This document shows positions 18,435 to 25,875 of a stretch of 64,000 nucleotides of DNA, one piece after another (positions within the stretch are counted from its first letter, which is position 1; the number at the start of each line of letters is the position of its first letter). The translations under genes were made by a program, and so were the position numbers. Location: positions 248,001-312,000 of the forward strand of contig SVIZ01000002.1 of the NCBI GenBank assembly GCA_015069205.1, in the 5' to 3' direction. The notes under the pieces were generated by a model that did not search any database, had not been told where the DNA came from, and saw nothing but the letters and a program-made list of their open reading frames with translations. This DNA comes from Oscillospiraceae bacterium (GTDB lineage Bacteria > Bacillota > Clostridia > Saccharofermentanales > Saccharofermentanaceae).

Positions 18435-19283
18435 ATGTCATCAGCATGTGATTCATGCCCTTCAAAGAGCGGTTGCACATCCCAGGATTCATGTCCTTCT
18501 GCAAACGGCATCACAAAAGATCCCCTCGCAGCAGGTTCATCCATAAAGACAGTTATCGGTGTTGCAAGCGGTAAGGGCGGAGTAGGAAAATCATTCGTTA
18601 CCTCAGTTCTCGCAGTCCAGCTTGCGAGAAAAGGATATAAGGTCGGCATCATGGACGCCGATATCACAGGCCCTTCGATTCCCCAGTCTTTTGGTCTTAC
18701 AGAGAACCTCAGAGCTACAGATGACCAGCTCATCGTTCCTGCCGAGACTGCTACCGGAATCAAGGCTGTCAGCGTAAATCTCGTTCTTGAGGATAAAGAG
18801 GCACCCGTAATCTGGAGAGGCCCTGTCTTAAGCTCACTCCTTAAGCAGTTCTGGGGCCAGACAAACTGGGAAACACTCGATGTTCTCCTTATCGACATGC
18901 CTCCGGGAACAGGTGATGTGCCGCTTACTCTGTTCCAGTCTTTCCCTGTGGACGGTATCATTCTTGTAGCTACAAGCCAGGATCTCGTATCCATGATCGT
19001 AAATAAGGCCCGCAACATGGCTTCCATGATGAAGGTTCCGGTTCTCGGTATGGTCGAGAATATGAGCTTCATCAAGTGTCCTCACTGCGGTGATGAGATA
19101 AGGCTCTACGGCGATGGTTCTTCCATTGAGAAGTCTGCTGCTGAGATCGGCTCCAAGGTTACTGACAAACTTCCGCTCGATCCCGAAGTTACAAAGCTCG
19201 TTGACTCCGGTAATGCCGAGAAGGTCTCTGAAGACCTCCTTTCCGGCACAACCGATATGATCATCAAACTTATCGAAAAGTGA
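18435..19283 (+). CDS. mrp: Mrp/NBP35-family ATP-binding protein (Fe-S cluster carrier)
   Basis: 282 residues. The deviant Walker A motif GKGGVGKS is at 46-53, with MDADITGPSIPQ and LIDMPPGTGDVPL as further MRP signatures. The C-terminal CPHC pair (residues ~216-219) is the usual bridging Fe-S site. The N-terminus adds four cysteines at 5, 8, 14 and 20, like NBP35-type proteins. Mrp proteins store and transfer iron-sulfur clusters in the cytoplasm. The ATG is preceded by AAAGGAGG. The stop overlaps the GTG of the following lipoprotein gene. Confidence 0.93.
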   Translation: MSSACDSCPSKSGCTSQDSCPSANGITKDPLAAGSSIKTVIGVASGKGGVGKSFVTSVLAVQLARKGYKVGIMDADITGPSIPQSFGLTENLRATDDQLIVPAETATGIKAVSVNLVLEDKEAPVIWRGPVLSSLLKQFWGQTNWETLDVLLIDMPPGTGDVPLTLFQSFPVDGIILVATSQDLVSMIVNKARNMASMMKVPVLGMVENMSFIKCPHCGDEIRLYGDGSSIEKSAAEIGSKVTDKLPLDPEVTKLVDSGNAEKVSEDLLSGTTDMIIKLIEK

Positions 19284-19813
19284 GACTAAGATTAATTCCG
19301 GCAATAATGGCCACAGCACTATCTCTGGTCATGCTCAGCTCATGTTCTTCAAAACAGCAGCAGAGCACAGGCAACAGCCTGGACGGCTATCTCGGTGATT
19401 ACTCATACAGTGAGAATGCCGTATGCATGGTCTATGAGGCGGTCGAAGATGAAGTCGATGACAACGGCAATCCGTATTACGGCATCCAGTACCGCGAGAT
19501 AACTGACCTTAATGGTCTTCTTGCATCCGGCAATACGCTTGTGATCTATTTCTACAGCTCAATGGATACAAGAAGTGCCGAGATCACCGCGGCAGTCGAA
19601 GACATGGCTCAGTACTATTCCGGCAAATTTCATGTCATCATGCTTGATTCGGTCGATCACCGTGAACTTCTTGAAAAGTATGATATTAATGCCGTTCCTG
19701 AATTCGTTCTGATAAGAGCAGGCCAGCCTGACCAGGTGTTTGGCAGCGGTTCTTATGAATATTGGACCATGAATGATGTGATATTATGGCTTCAGGAAAA
19801 CGGAATAAATTGA
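19280..19813 (+). CDS. Thioredoxin-fold lipoprotein lacking the CXXC motif
   Basis: 177 residues beginning at a GTG that overlaps the mrp stop. A type II signal peptide ends in the lipobox LSSC near residues 19-22, so the mature protein is lipid-anchored outside. Residues ~70-175 look like a thioredoxin fold: NTLVIYFYSS strand, a helix, VIMLDSVDH, and the cis-proline loop INAVPEFVLI. The usual WCXXC is replaced by SSMDTRS, so it should not be a dithiol redox enzyme. Coupling to mrp is by position only. Confidence 0.75.
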   Translation: MRLRLIPAIMATALSLVMLSSCSSKQQQSTGNSLDGYLGDYSYSENAVCMVYEAVEDEVDDNGNPYYGIQYREITDLNGLLASGNTLVIYFYSSMDTRSAEITAAVEDMAQYYSGKFHVIMLDSVDHRELLEKYDINAVPEFVLIRAGQPDQVFGSGSYEYWTMNDVILWLQENGIN

Positions 19814-19823
19814 GGTATTAACT

Positions 19824-20318
19824 ATGGGCAATATCGTATCTATAAGCACTATCGGACAGGACAGCCACAGATTCGGAGAACCTGCCGGCGATACAACGAT
19901 AAAACTCGGAGGAATAGACATTCCCTTCGATAAGCCCATACTTGCAAACAGCGATGGTGACGTGGTCTATCACGCCATAACAAATGCCATTTCCGGATTT
20001 ACAGGCGTAAATATCCTTGGTGGAGAGGCAGACAAGATCTGTCTTGAAAAGGGGATCAAAGACAGCGCCGTTTACCTCAACAAAGCTCTTGAATATCTTA
20101 AAGACGGCAAGATCATTCACTGCTCGGTCACGATCGAGTGTCTCCGCCCGAAGCTCATGCCTCACATTCCGGCCATGAAAGAATCCATCGGAAACATCCT
20201 GGGAATACCTGTATCTTCAGTCGGCATCACGGCAACGACCGGTGAAGGCCTCACGGGATTCGGACGCGGTGAAGGAATTCAGGTATTCGTAATCCTTACT
20301 TTCACAAAAGAGATCTGA
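19824..20318 (+). CDS. ispF: Divergent 2-C-methyl-D-erythritol 2,4-cyclodiphosphate synthase
   Basis: 164 residues, IspF length. The MEP pathway enzyme cyclises CDP-ME 2-phosphate. The metal-site DxH is present (Asp13, His15 in GQDSHRF) and the C-terminal TATTGEGLTGFGRGEGI is well kept. However the third zinc ligand, usually His in HSDGDV, is Asn42 here (ANSDGDVVYHA), and the following GDIGxxFPDTD loop is replaced by an unrelated sequence. It could be a functional variant or a homologue with changed activity. The gene ends three bases from the convergent ispD, so the two pathway genes are neighbours. Confidence 0.8.
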   Translation: MGNIVSISTIGQDSHRFGEPAGDTTIKLGGIDIPFDKPILANSDGDVVYHAITNAISGFTGVNILGGEADKICLEKGIKDSAVYLNKALEYLKDGKIIHCSVTIECLRPKLMPHIPAMKESIGNILGIPVSSVGITATTGEGLTGFGRGEGIQVFVILTFTKEI

Positions 20319-20320
20319 TC

Positions 20321-21070
20321 TTAATCGCGGAACGGTTCACTCTCGCCGCGTGATCTTACTATCTCGGAAGCTATCGCTATATCTTCCGGGGTTGTTATCT
20401 TCAGATTTGAATAGAGTCCTTTTGTCAGATAAACATCAAGGTTTAAAAGCTCTGCAAGTGCAGTGTCATCTGTTGCCGTGATCTCTTCTTCGATTGCCTT
20501 TGCGTAGCATGCTTTTATGTCTTTGTATTTAAAACCCTGGGGTGTGAGTATCTCATAGAATCTGGATCTGTCGGGAGTGCCCGTAACTTTGACACCGCCG
20601 TCCTTATCGATCTCAACTTCTTTCAGAGTGTTTTTAACGGGAACAGCAGATGCGCAGACGTCGTGTTCTTTCAGTCCGTCGATGCACGCTTTGATCTCTT
20701 CTGAAGTAACAAGACAGCGCGCGCCGTCATGGACAAGAACGGTGTCATCGGGCATTGCATCAGTGATCATGTTAAGTCCCAAAGATACTGATTCGGTCCT
20801 TGTATTTCCTCCCAATGTATAGACGATGTCGATGTCAGGGAAATATTCCTTGCACATGGCTTTGAGAGTTCCCATGAGATCAGGTGTTGTAACGAGTATG
20901 ATCATATATTCGAGATTGCCGTATCTGCTTCTGCATATCTCTGCCACGGCACCGAGTGTTCTTAAGATGACAGGGCTGCCTTCGACATTTCTCATAAGCT
21001 TAGGCTGGCCAGCGCCCATACGCGTTCCGCTTCCGGCTGCCGGTATCAGAAAATAACAATTGCGGTTCAT
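20321..21070 (-). CDS. ispD: 2-C-methyl-D-erythritol 4-phosphate cytidylyltransferase
   Basis: 249 residues from the ATG at 21070, which has AAGGAGG seven bases upstream; the frame is open eight codons further but without a site. The enzyme transfers CMP to MEP. Signatures are IPAAGSGTRMGAGQPKLM for CTP binding, VLVHDGARCLV, PDRSRFYEILTPQGF and a late NLKITTPEDIAIA. The PKLM replaces the more common PKQF/Y. It lies downstream of radA on the same strand. A second member of this superfamily at 48700 is more likely TarI-like. Confidence 0.88.
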   Translation of the reverse strand: MNRNCYFLIPAAGSGTRMGAGQPKLMRNVEGSPVILRTLGAVAEICRSRYGNLEYMIILVTTPDLMGTLKAMCKEYFPDIDIVYTLGGNTRTESVSLGLNMITDAMPDDTVLVHDGARCLVTSEEIKACIDGLKEHDVCASAVPVKNTLKEVEIDKDGGVKVTGTPDRSRFYEILTPQGFKYKDIKACYAKAIEEEITATDDTALAELLNLDVYLTKGLYSNLKITTPEDIAIASEIVRSRGESEPFRD

Positions 21071-21090
21071 AAGAACACCTCCTTGACTTG

Positions 21091-22509
21091 TCATGAGAAC
21101 AGTATGTCTACTGCTTCCTTCAGGTTGTCCGCGTATATGAATTCAGGAGCGGAATTTCCGCCAAACGAATCCTTTGAAATGTTTGCGAGTTCTTTCTCGA
21201 GAGCGTCTTTGGAACTGCCGGGAAGAACGACGGTGGTGATGCCGAGTCTTGTTGCGGCAAGGCATCTTTTTAATATCCTTGTGACAGGTCTTATCTCTCC
21301 TGATAATCCGACTTCGCCAAGTATAAGTGTATTGGGTCTTACGCTGACGCCTCTTGCGGAAGAAACGGTAGCAATGCAAACCGCAAGGTCCGTTGCAGGA
21401 TCACTTACCTTAAGACCGCCGATGACATTGATAAAACAATCCATAGACGTGAGACCGAGATTCAAAAGCTTCTCGCACACTGCGAGGAGCATGAGAACAC
21501 GGGCTCTTTCAGGACCTGATGTCATTCGCTGCGGGTTAGCATAAACAGTCTGGGTGCAGAGTGCCTGGACTTCGATCGTTAATGCATCGTTGCCTTCAAG
21601 TGTAGATGTGAGGACTGATCCCGGACTGTTGAGAGGTCTTCCTGCAACAAGCAGCGCCTTGGAACTGTCGACTGGTATGAGCCCTGCTTCGCCCATCTCG
21701 AAAAAGCATATCTCATTTGATCTTCCGAAACGGTTCTTGGCAGAACGGATGATCCTGTAACCGCCGGTGCTGTCTCCCTCAAATCCGAGAACCGTATCAA
21801 CCATGTGCTCGATGGTCTTAGGACCTGCTATGGAACCGTCCTTTGCTATGTGACCTACCATTATGATGGTGATGTTATTTGTCTTCGCTATCCTGATAAG
21901 TCCGGCAGCGACCTCTCTGATCTGTGCCACGCCGCCCGGTGTTCCTGCGACCTGTTCTGAATAAAGAGTCTGGATCGAATCGATGATGGCAAGACAGGGC
22001 TTATGTGTTTTTAACTGTTCTGCTATTGCTTCGAACCTGGTCTCGCCGCAGATAAGGATATCTCTTTTGATCTTGAGTCTTGAAGCTCGCATGCCGATCT
22101 GCGCAGGTGATTCTTCGCCTGAGATATAGAGGACGTCGCCTTCTGCCTGATATGAATCGGCAAGCTGCATGAGTATCGTGGATTTGCCGATGCCGGGTTC
22201 GCCTGCAACAAGTGTTACCGAACCTTCGGTAATCCCGCCGCCGAAGAGCCTGTCCAGACTTTCCATACCCGTGGAATGCCTTTTGTAATTTTCTTTGCCT
22301 GCATCTTTAAGTCTTACCGTAACGGCGGAGTCTGTCCATGAATACTGGTTGGCGGTAAAAGCGGGCGAATCTGTCTTGGCCTTGACGGGAGCCTTCTCGG
22401 AAGGGGCCTCGACAAATGTGTTGAACATACCGCAAGCAGGACATTTGCCCATCCATCCGGATGTCTCATATCCGCATTCCTTACAGAAAAAAGTAGTCTT
22501 CTTAGCCAT
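21091..22509 (-). CDS. radA: DNA repair protein RadA (Sms)
   Basis: 472 residues. An N-terminal zinc finger uses Cys9, Cys12, Cys23 and Cys26. The RecA-like ATPase has Walker A GEPGIGKST at 103-111, and the RadA-specific KNRFG motif follows. A C-terminal Lon-protease-like domain (~290-470) has GGLKVSDPATDLA and GEVGLSGEIRPV. RadA promotes branch migration in recombination. Upstream is an extended -10 promoter. ispD follows 20 bases later and is probably cotranscribed. Confidence 0.95.
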   Translation of the reverse strand: MAKKTTFFCKECGYETSGWMGKCPACGMFNTFVEAPSEKAPVKAKTDSPAFTANQYSWTDSAVTVRLKDAGKENYKRHSTGMESLDRLFGGGITEGSVTLVAGEPGIGKSTILMQLADSYQAEGDVLYISGEESPAQIGMRASRLKIKRDILICGETRFEAIAEQLKTHKPCLAIIDSIQTLYSEQVAGTPGGVAQIREVAAGLIRIAKTNNITIIMVGHIAKDGSIAGPKTIEHMVDTVLGFEGDSTGGYRIIRSAKNRFGRSNEICFFEMGEAGLIPVDSSKALLVAGRPLNSPGSVLTSTLEGNDALTIEVQALCTQTVYANPQRMTSGPERARVLMLLAVCEKLLNLGLTSMDCFINVIGGLKVSDPATDLAVCIATVSSARGVSVRPNTLILGEVGLSGEIRPVTRILKRCLAATRLGITTVVLPGSSKDALEKELANISKDSFGGNSAPEFIYADNLKEAVDILFS

Positions 22510-22541
22510 GTTAATATCCGTCCGAATCTTTTATTACCTGA

Positions 22542-22550
22542 ATTATAACA
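22542..22550 (-). promoter_or_regulatory. Extended -10 promoter for radA
   Basis: On the minus strand the sequence reads TGT followed by a perfect TATAAT, about 33 bases before the radA start. No good -35 is seen, as is common when a TGn extension is present. Confidence 0.55.
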
Positions 22551-22573
22551 AAGGTTTATTTCGATTATTGGGA

Positions 22574-22600
22574 CAAAAAAAGCTGCCCGCTCGGGCAGAC
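22574..22600 (-). terminator. Intrinsic terminator after dapL
   Basis: On the minus strand a GC-rich stem (CTGCCCG / CGGGCAG) is followed by a run of seven T, about 25 bases past the dapL stop. It separates dapL from radA. Confidence 0.85.
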
Positions 22601-22623
22601 TGTAAATGAAACGTTTTTTGCTG

Positions 22624-23808
22624 TTACAGAGTTTTGAAGAACTCACATGCCTTGAGTGTATTCTCGTAAGAACCGAATGCGGTGAGACGGAAATAGTCTG
22701 CACCGTTTTCTCCGAATCCTTCACCCGGAGTGCCGACGATTCCGAATCTGTTAAGAATGGAGTCGAAGAATTCCCAGCCGCCCATGTTGTCAGGACACTT
22801 GAGCCAGATGTAAGGTGAGTTTACGCCGCCTGTGAAATAGATTCCCTTGGCTGTGAAAACTTCTGCAAGTGCAGCAGCGTTGCGCTTGTAGTAAGCGATG
22901 TTTGCTTTGCAGTCTTCAAGGCCCTTGCCTGAGAGTGAAGCAGCAGCGCCCTTCTGGGTTACATAAGAGACACCATTGAACTTTGTGGCCTGACGTCTCG
23001 CCCAGAACTTAGACAGCTTGATGCCGCCTGCTTCAAGTCCGTCCGGAACGACCGTCCATCCGCATCTTACGCCGGTAAAGCCTGCGAACTTGGAAAATGA
23101 AGAGATCTCGATGGCACATGTATCGGCACCGGGGATCTCATAGATCGTGTGAGGCTTATCTTCTGTGATGAATGCTTCGTAAGCTGCATCGAAAATGATG
23201 AGTGAACCTGTCCTGAGAGCGAAGTTTACCCATTCCGTAAGACCTTCGTAGTTGTAAACCGCACCTGTCGGGTTGTTGGGTGAGCAGATATAGATTACGG
23301 AAGGTTCAATGTTTGTATCAGCAGGAGGGAGAGGAAGGAAGTCATTCTCCTTGTTGCCTGCAACGAAAGAGACCTTCCTGCCGTTCATGAGGTTAGAGTC
23401 GACATAAACTGGATATACGGGATCCGGAATGATTACCTGGTTGTCACCCAAAATGTCGGGAAGATTGCCGAGATCACTCTTGGCACCGTCTGATACATAG
23501 ATGACGTTCGATGTAATGGCCGGTGCTCCGATCTCTTTATAATGCGAAGCGATGGCATCTCTTAAGAAATCGTAACCATATTCCGGCGGATAACCGTGGA
23601 ACGTCTCTTTGCTTGACATCTCTTTAACTGCTTCTTCCATAGCTGAAGTAACGGAAGCGGGAAGTGGAAGGGTAACGTCGCCGATTCCCATTCTGATGAT
23701 CTCCCTGTCAGGGTTCTCTTCCTGGAATTTCTTTACTCTTTTTGCAATGTCGGAGAACAGATAAGTCTCTTTTACATCAAGAAAGTGATCGTTAAGTTTG
23801 ATGTCCAT
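22624..23808 (-). CDS. dapL: LL-diaminopimelate aminotransferase
   Basis: 394 residues, class I/II PLP aminotransferase. Signatures include FSDIAKRVKKFQEENPD, RMGIGDVTLPLP, HGYPPEYGYDFLRDAI, CSPNNPTGAVYN and the PLP lysine in SSFSKFAGFTGVRCGW. DapL makes LL-DAP directly from tetrahydrodipicolinate and glutamate, skipping the succinylase or acetylase steps. Its product is the substrate of DapF, found here only as the C-terminal half of the CarB fusion at 9534. The gene has its own terminator and is divergent from the adenylate-forming enzyme gene. Confidence 0.94.
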   Translation of the reverse strand: MDIKLNDHFLDVKETYLFSDIAKRVKKFQEENPDREIIRMGIGDVTLPLPASVTSAMEEAVKEMSSKETFHGYPPEYGYDFLRDAIASHYKEIGAPAITSNVIYVSDGAKSDLGNLPDILGDNQVIIPDPVYPVYVDSNLMNGRKVSFVAGNKENDFLPLPPADTNIEPSVIYICSPNNPTGAVYNYEGLTEWVNFALRTGSLIIFDAAYEAFITEDKPHTIYEIPGADTCAIEISSFSKFAGFTGVRCGWTVVPDGLEAGGIKLSKFWARRQATKFNGVSYVTQKGAAASLSGKGLEDCKANIAYYKRNAAALAEVFTAKGIYFTGGVNSPYIWLKCPDNMGGWEFFDSILNRFGIVGTPGEGFGENGADYFRLTAFGSYENTLKACEFFKTL

Positions 23809-23830
23809 GGTTTGTCACCTCTAACTCAAA

Positions 23831-23909
23831 TTTGCGAACATTTTAACACGCAGAAAAAAGAGGGAAATAAAAAAGTTTTCGTACACATGCACAAAAGATT
23901 GTTCGCAAA
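23831..23909. repeat. Inverted repeat in the dapL/ANL divergent region
   Basis: Perfect 10-base arms TTTGCGAACA (23831-23840) and TGTTCGCAAA (23900-23909) are separated by 59 bases. They lie between divergently transcribed genes, the right arm about 100 bases before the downstream start. They could be paired operator half-sites. The 23810-24002 region also contains a TATAAT at 23943-23948 that may be the plus-strand -10, without a convincing -35. Confidence 0.5.
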
Positions 23910-24002
23910 CTTTGGGCTGATGTTAAAAGTTTTTGATAAGCGTATAATAAACGCGATTGGATAAGAAGTATTTTGCCTTTTTTGAATTAATGGAGAATTG
24001 TT

Positions 24003-25772
24003 TTGGAAAGCCTTTGGAGCGTGTTCTATCCTGAGAAATATGCGAATCCCGAGACGGATACCACAGATACGCTTTATGTGCGTATCAGGAGAGTCAGCTC
24101 CAAATATCCGTACAGGACTGCTCTTGAATACGGATCTCGTAAGTTTACATATGCAGCGCTTATCGCTAAGATCGACGAGACAGCTGTGGCCTGGAAGAAT
24201 CTCGGTGTCAAAGAAGGCGACAGGGTAATACTTCTTATGGGCCACAACCCCATGAATGTAATAAGTGTGTATGCGCTTGATAAGATCGGTGCTTCCGCAG
24301 CTCTTTGCGTTCCTAATCTGTCGACTGAACATTTCGAGATGTTCGCAAATTCAGTCGGCGCAAAATATTGCGTAATGAGCTGCAACCAGTATCTGAACTA
24401 TGCTCCCGTTCTGAAGAATACTAAGATCGGCACTGTCATTATCGGCAAATACAAGTTCATGATCGGGGGAAAAGACAGACTTGCATTTCCGTTCTATCCC
24501 CTGGCAGGTTATGACAAGCCCAAACCGAATGCCGTTCCGGAAGGAATACGGCTCTTGTACTGGAAAGACGTAATGGATCTTCCCGACATAAACCCGGATG
24601 TCCGTAATGATGTTTTTGACAGGGACAATACAAGACAGGCGCTTTTCCTCTTCCCGAGTGAGCCGGATGCCAATACCAAAGTGGCACCGTTTACGGCGAA
24701 GAGTTTAAACGTCTCTGCAAACATAACTGAGATGGTCTTTAAAGCAAATGAGGATCTTACGGGAAGACCCGCAAGGATGCTCTGCCTTAATGAGAGCTGC
24801 TTCGCTTTCGGATTTTTAGCCGGTATCCATAATGTTCTTTCAGCCGGACAAACTGTACTTTTGTTTACATGGTATGACTCAGAGAAGATCTTTTATGCAA
24901 TAAAGCGATATAAACCTGATGTTCTCATCGGATACAACAGTATGGTTGCATTGCTCAACAAAGCCGTCAATACGATGGGTGTTCTTAAGACTGTGGACAG
25001 GATCATCGTCGGCGGAGGACTTCTTACAAGCAGCCAGAAAGCTACGCTGTTTGAGATTGCCAGAACATCCGGAAGAAAACTTTCCGTATGTTCGATCACG
25101 GGATGCGATGAACTTCTGACTTACGCATACGGACCTTCCGATCTTCAAAGTGACAGACTGCTCGGATTCCCGCTGCCGGGAGTAATAATGAGGATAGCTG
25201 ACAGTACGACCGGTCTTGACGTTCCGGAAGGAGCCGAAGGCGAGATTGCCGTGTGTTCTCCGATATCTTCCAGTTTTGTTGAAGGAGAGAGCAAGCAGGA
25301 CAAACCCGGTTACAGAAAGCTTCCTGACGGAAGGATCTGGTATTTTACCGGAAATATCGGAAAACAGGACGGCAACAGGATGTTTTATGTTGTCGGTTCC
25401 AAATCAAGAGAAGCCAGGATCAACAGTTATCCGGTTTATCCCGACAAGGTCGATGATGCTGTCCAGATGGCCGAAGGCGTTATTGAGTCATGCTCGGTAA
25501 TTATCGAAAAGCCTGAAGGTCCGGTCCTGATATCTGCCGTCGTGCCCAAAGAGGAGTATTTTTACGACAATTCCATGATGGAAGATCTCAGGGACAGGAT
25601 CAAGTCTGAATGTGAGATGACACTGCACGAGGCTATGAGGCCTTCCGAGATATCGTTCCTTGTATCTCTGCCAAGAGATTCAAAGGGTGTAATCGATTAT
25701 GAGGCAGTAAAAGAAAAGCTCGAAATGGTCCTGGAAGACGATATAAATGACGATGCTCCGGCTGACCAGTAA
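24003..25772 (+). CDS. Divergent ANL-superfamily (acyl-CoA synthetase-like) protein
   Basis: 589 residues starting at TTG, with GGAGA eight bases upstream. The overall fold is that of AMP-forming acyl/aryl-CoA ligases: FTYAALIAKIDETA, GVKEGDRVILLMGHNP, and a C-terminal lid. Core motifs are degraded. The phosphate loop (usually SGTTGxPK) reads FPSEPDANTK near residues 216-225, the TGD motif is TGN, and the lid lysine site (usually GK) reads SKGVID. Adenylation may therefore be lost or changed. It is a single gene divergent from dapL, with no carrier protein or partner beside it. Confidence 0.72.
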   Translation: MESLWSVFYPEKYANPETDTTDTLYVRIRRVSSKYPYRTALEYGSRKFTYAALIAKIDETAVAWKNLGVKEGDRVILLMGHNPMNVISVYALDKIGASAALCVPNLSTEHFEMFANSVGAKYCVMSCNQYLNYAPVLKNTKIGTVIIGKYKFMIGGKDRLAFPFYPLAGYDKPKPNAVPEGIRLLYWKDVMDLPDINPDVRNDVFDRDNTRQALFLFPSEPDANTKVAPFTAKSLNVSANITEMVFKANEDLTGRPARMLCLNESCFAFGFLAGIHNVLSAGQTVLLFTWYDSEKIFYAIKRYKPDVLIGYNSMVALLNKAVNTMGVLKTVDRIIVGGGLLTSSQKATLFEIARTSGRKLSVCSITGCDELLTYAYGPSDLQSDRLLGFPLPGVIMRIADSTTGLDVPEGAEGEIAVCSPISSSFVEGESKQDKPGYRKLPDGRIWYFTGNIGKQDGNRMFYVVGSKSREARINSYPVYPDKVDDAVQMAEGVIESCSVIIEKPEGPVLISAVVPKEEYFYDNSMMEDLRDRIKSECEMTLHEAMRPSEISFLVSLPRDSKGVIDYEAVKEKLEMVLEDDINDDAPADQ

Positions 25773-25818
25773 CTGCCTGAATAAGCAAATATTATTATTT
25801 CGTGGTATTATCATTTAG

Positions 25819-25843
25819 CATCCTTTTTAAGGGATAAAGGATG
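25819..25843 (+). other. Hairpin in the leader of the DUF885 gene
   Basis: An 8-base stem (CATCCTTT / AAAGGATG) with a 9-base loop lies 33 bases before the ATG. No T-run follows, so it is not a standard terminator. A possible extended -10 (TGG-TATTAT, 25803-25811) lies directly upstream, which would put the hairpin at the 5' end of the transcript. Confidence 0.35.
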
Positions 25844-25875
25844 ATATGGATAAAGGATAAAAAGGAGATGATTTA

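Noticed and set aside
18410-19075. Open frame of 221 codons opposite mrp
   Set aside because: It lies fully over the mrp coding region and leader, with biased Ser/Thr/Arg composition and no family match.
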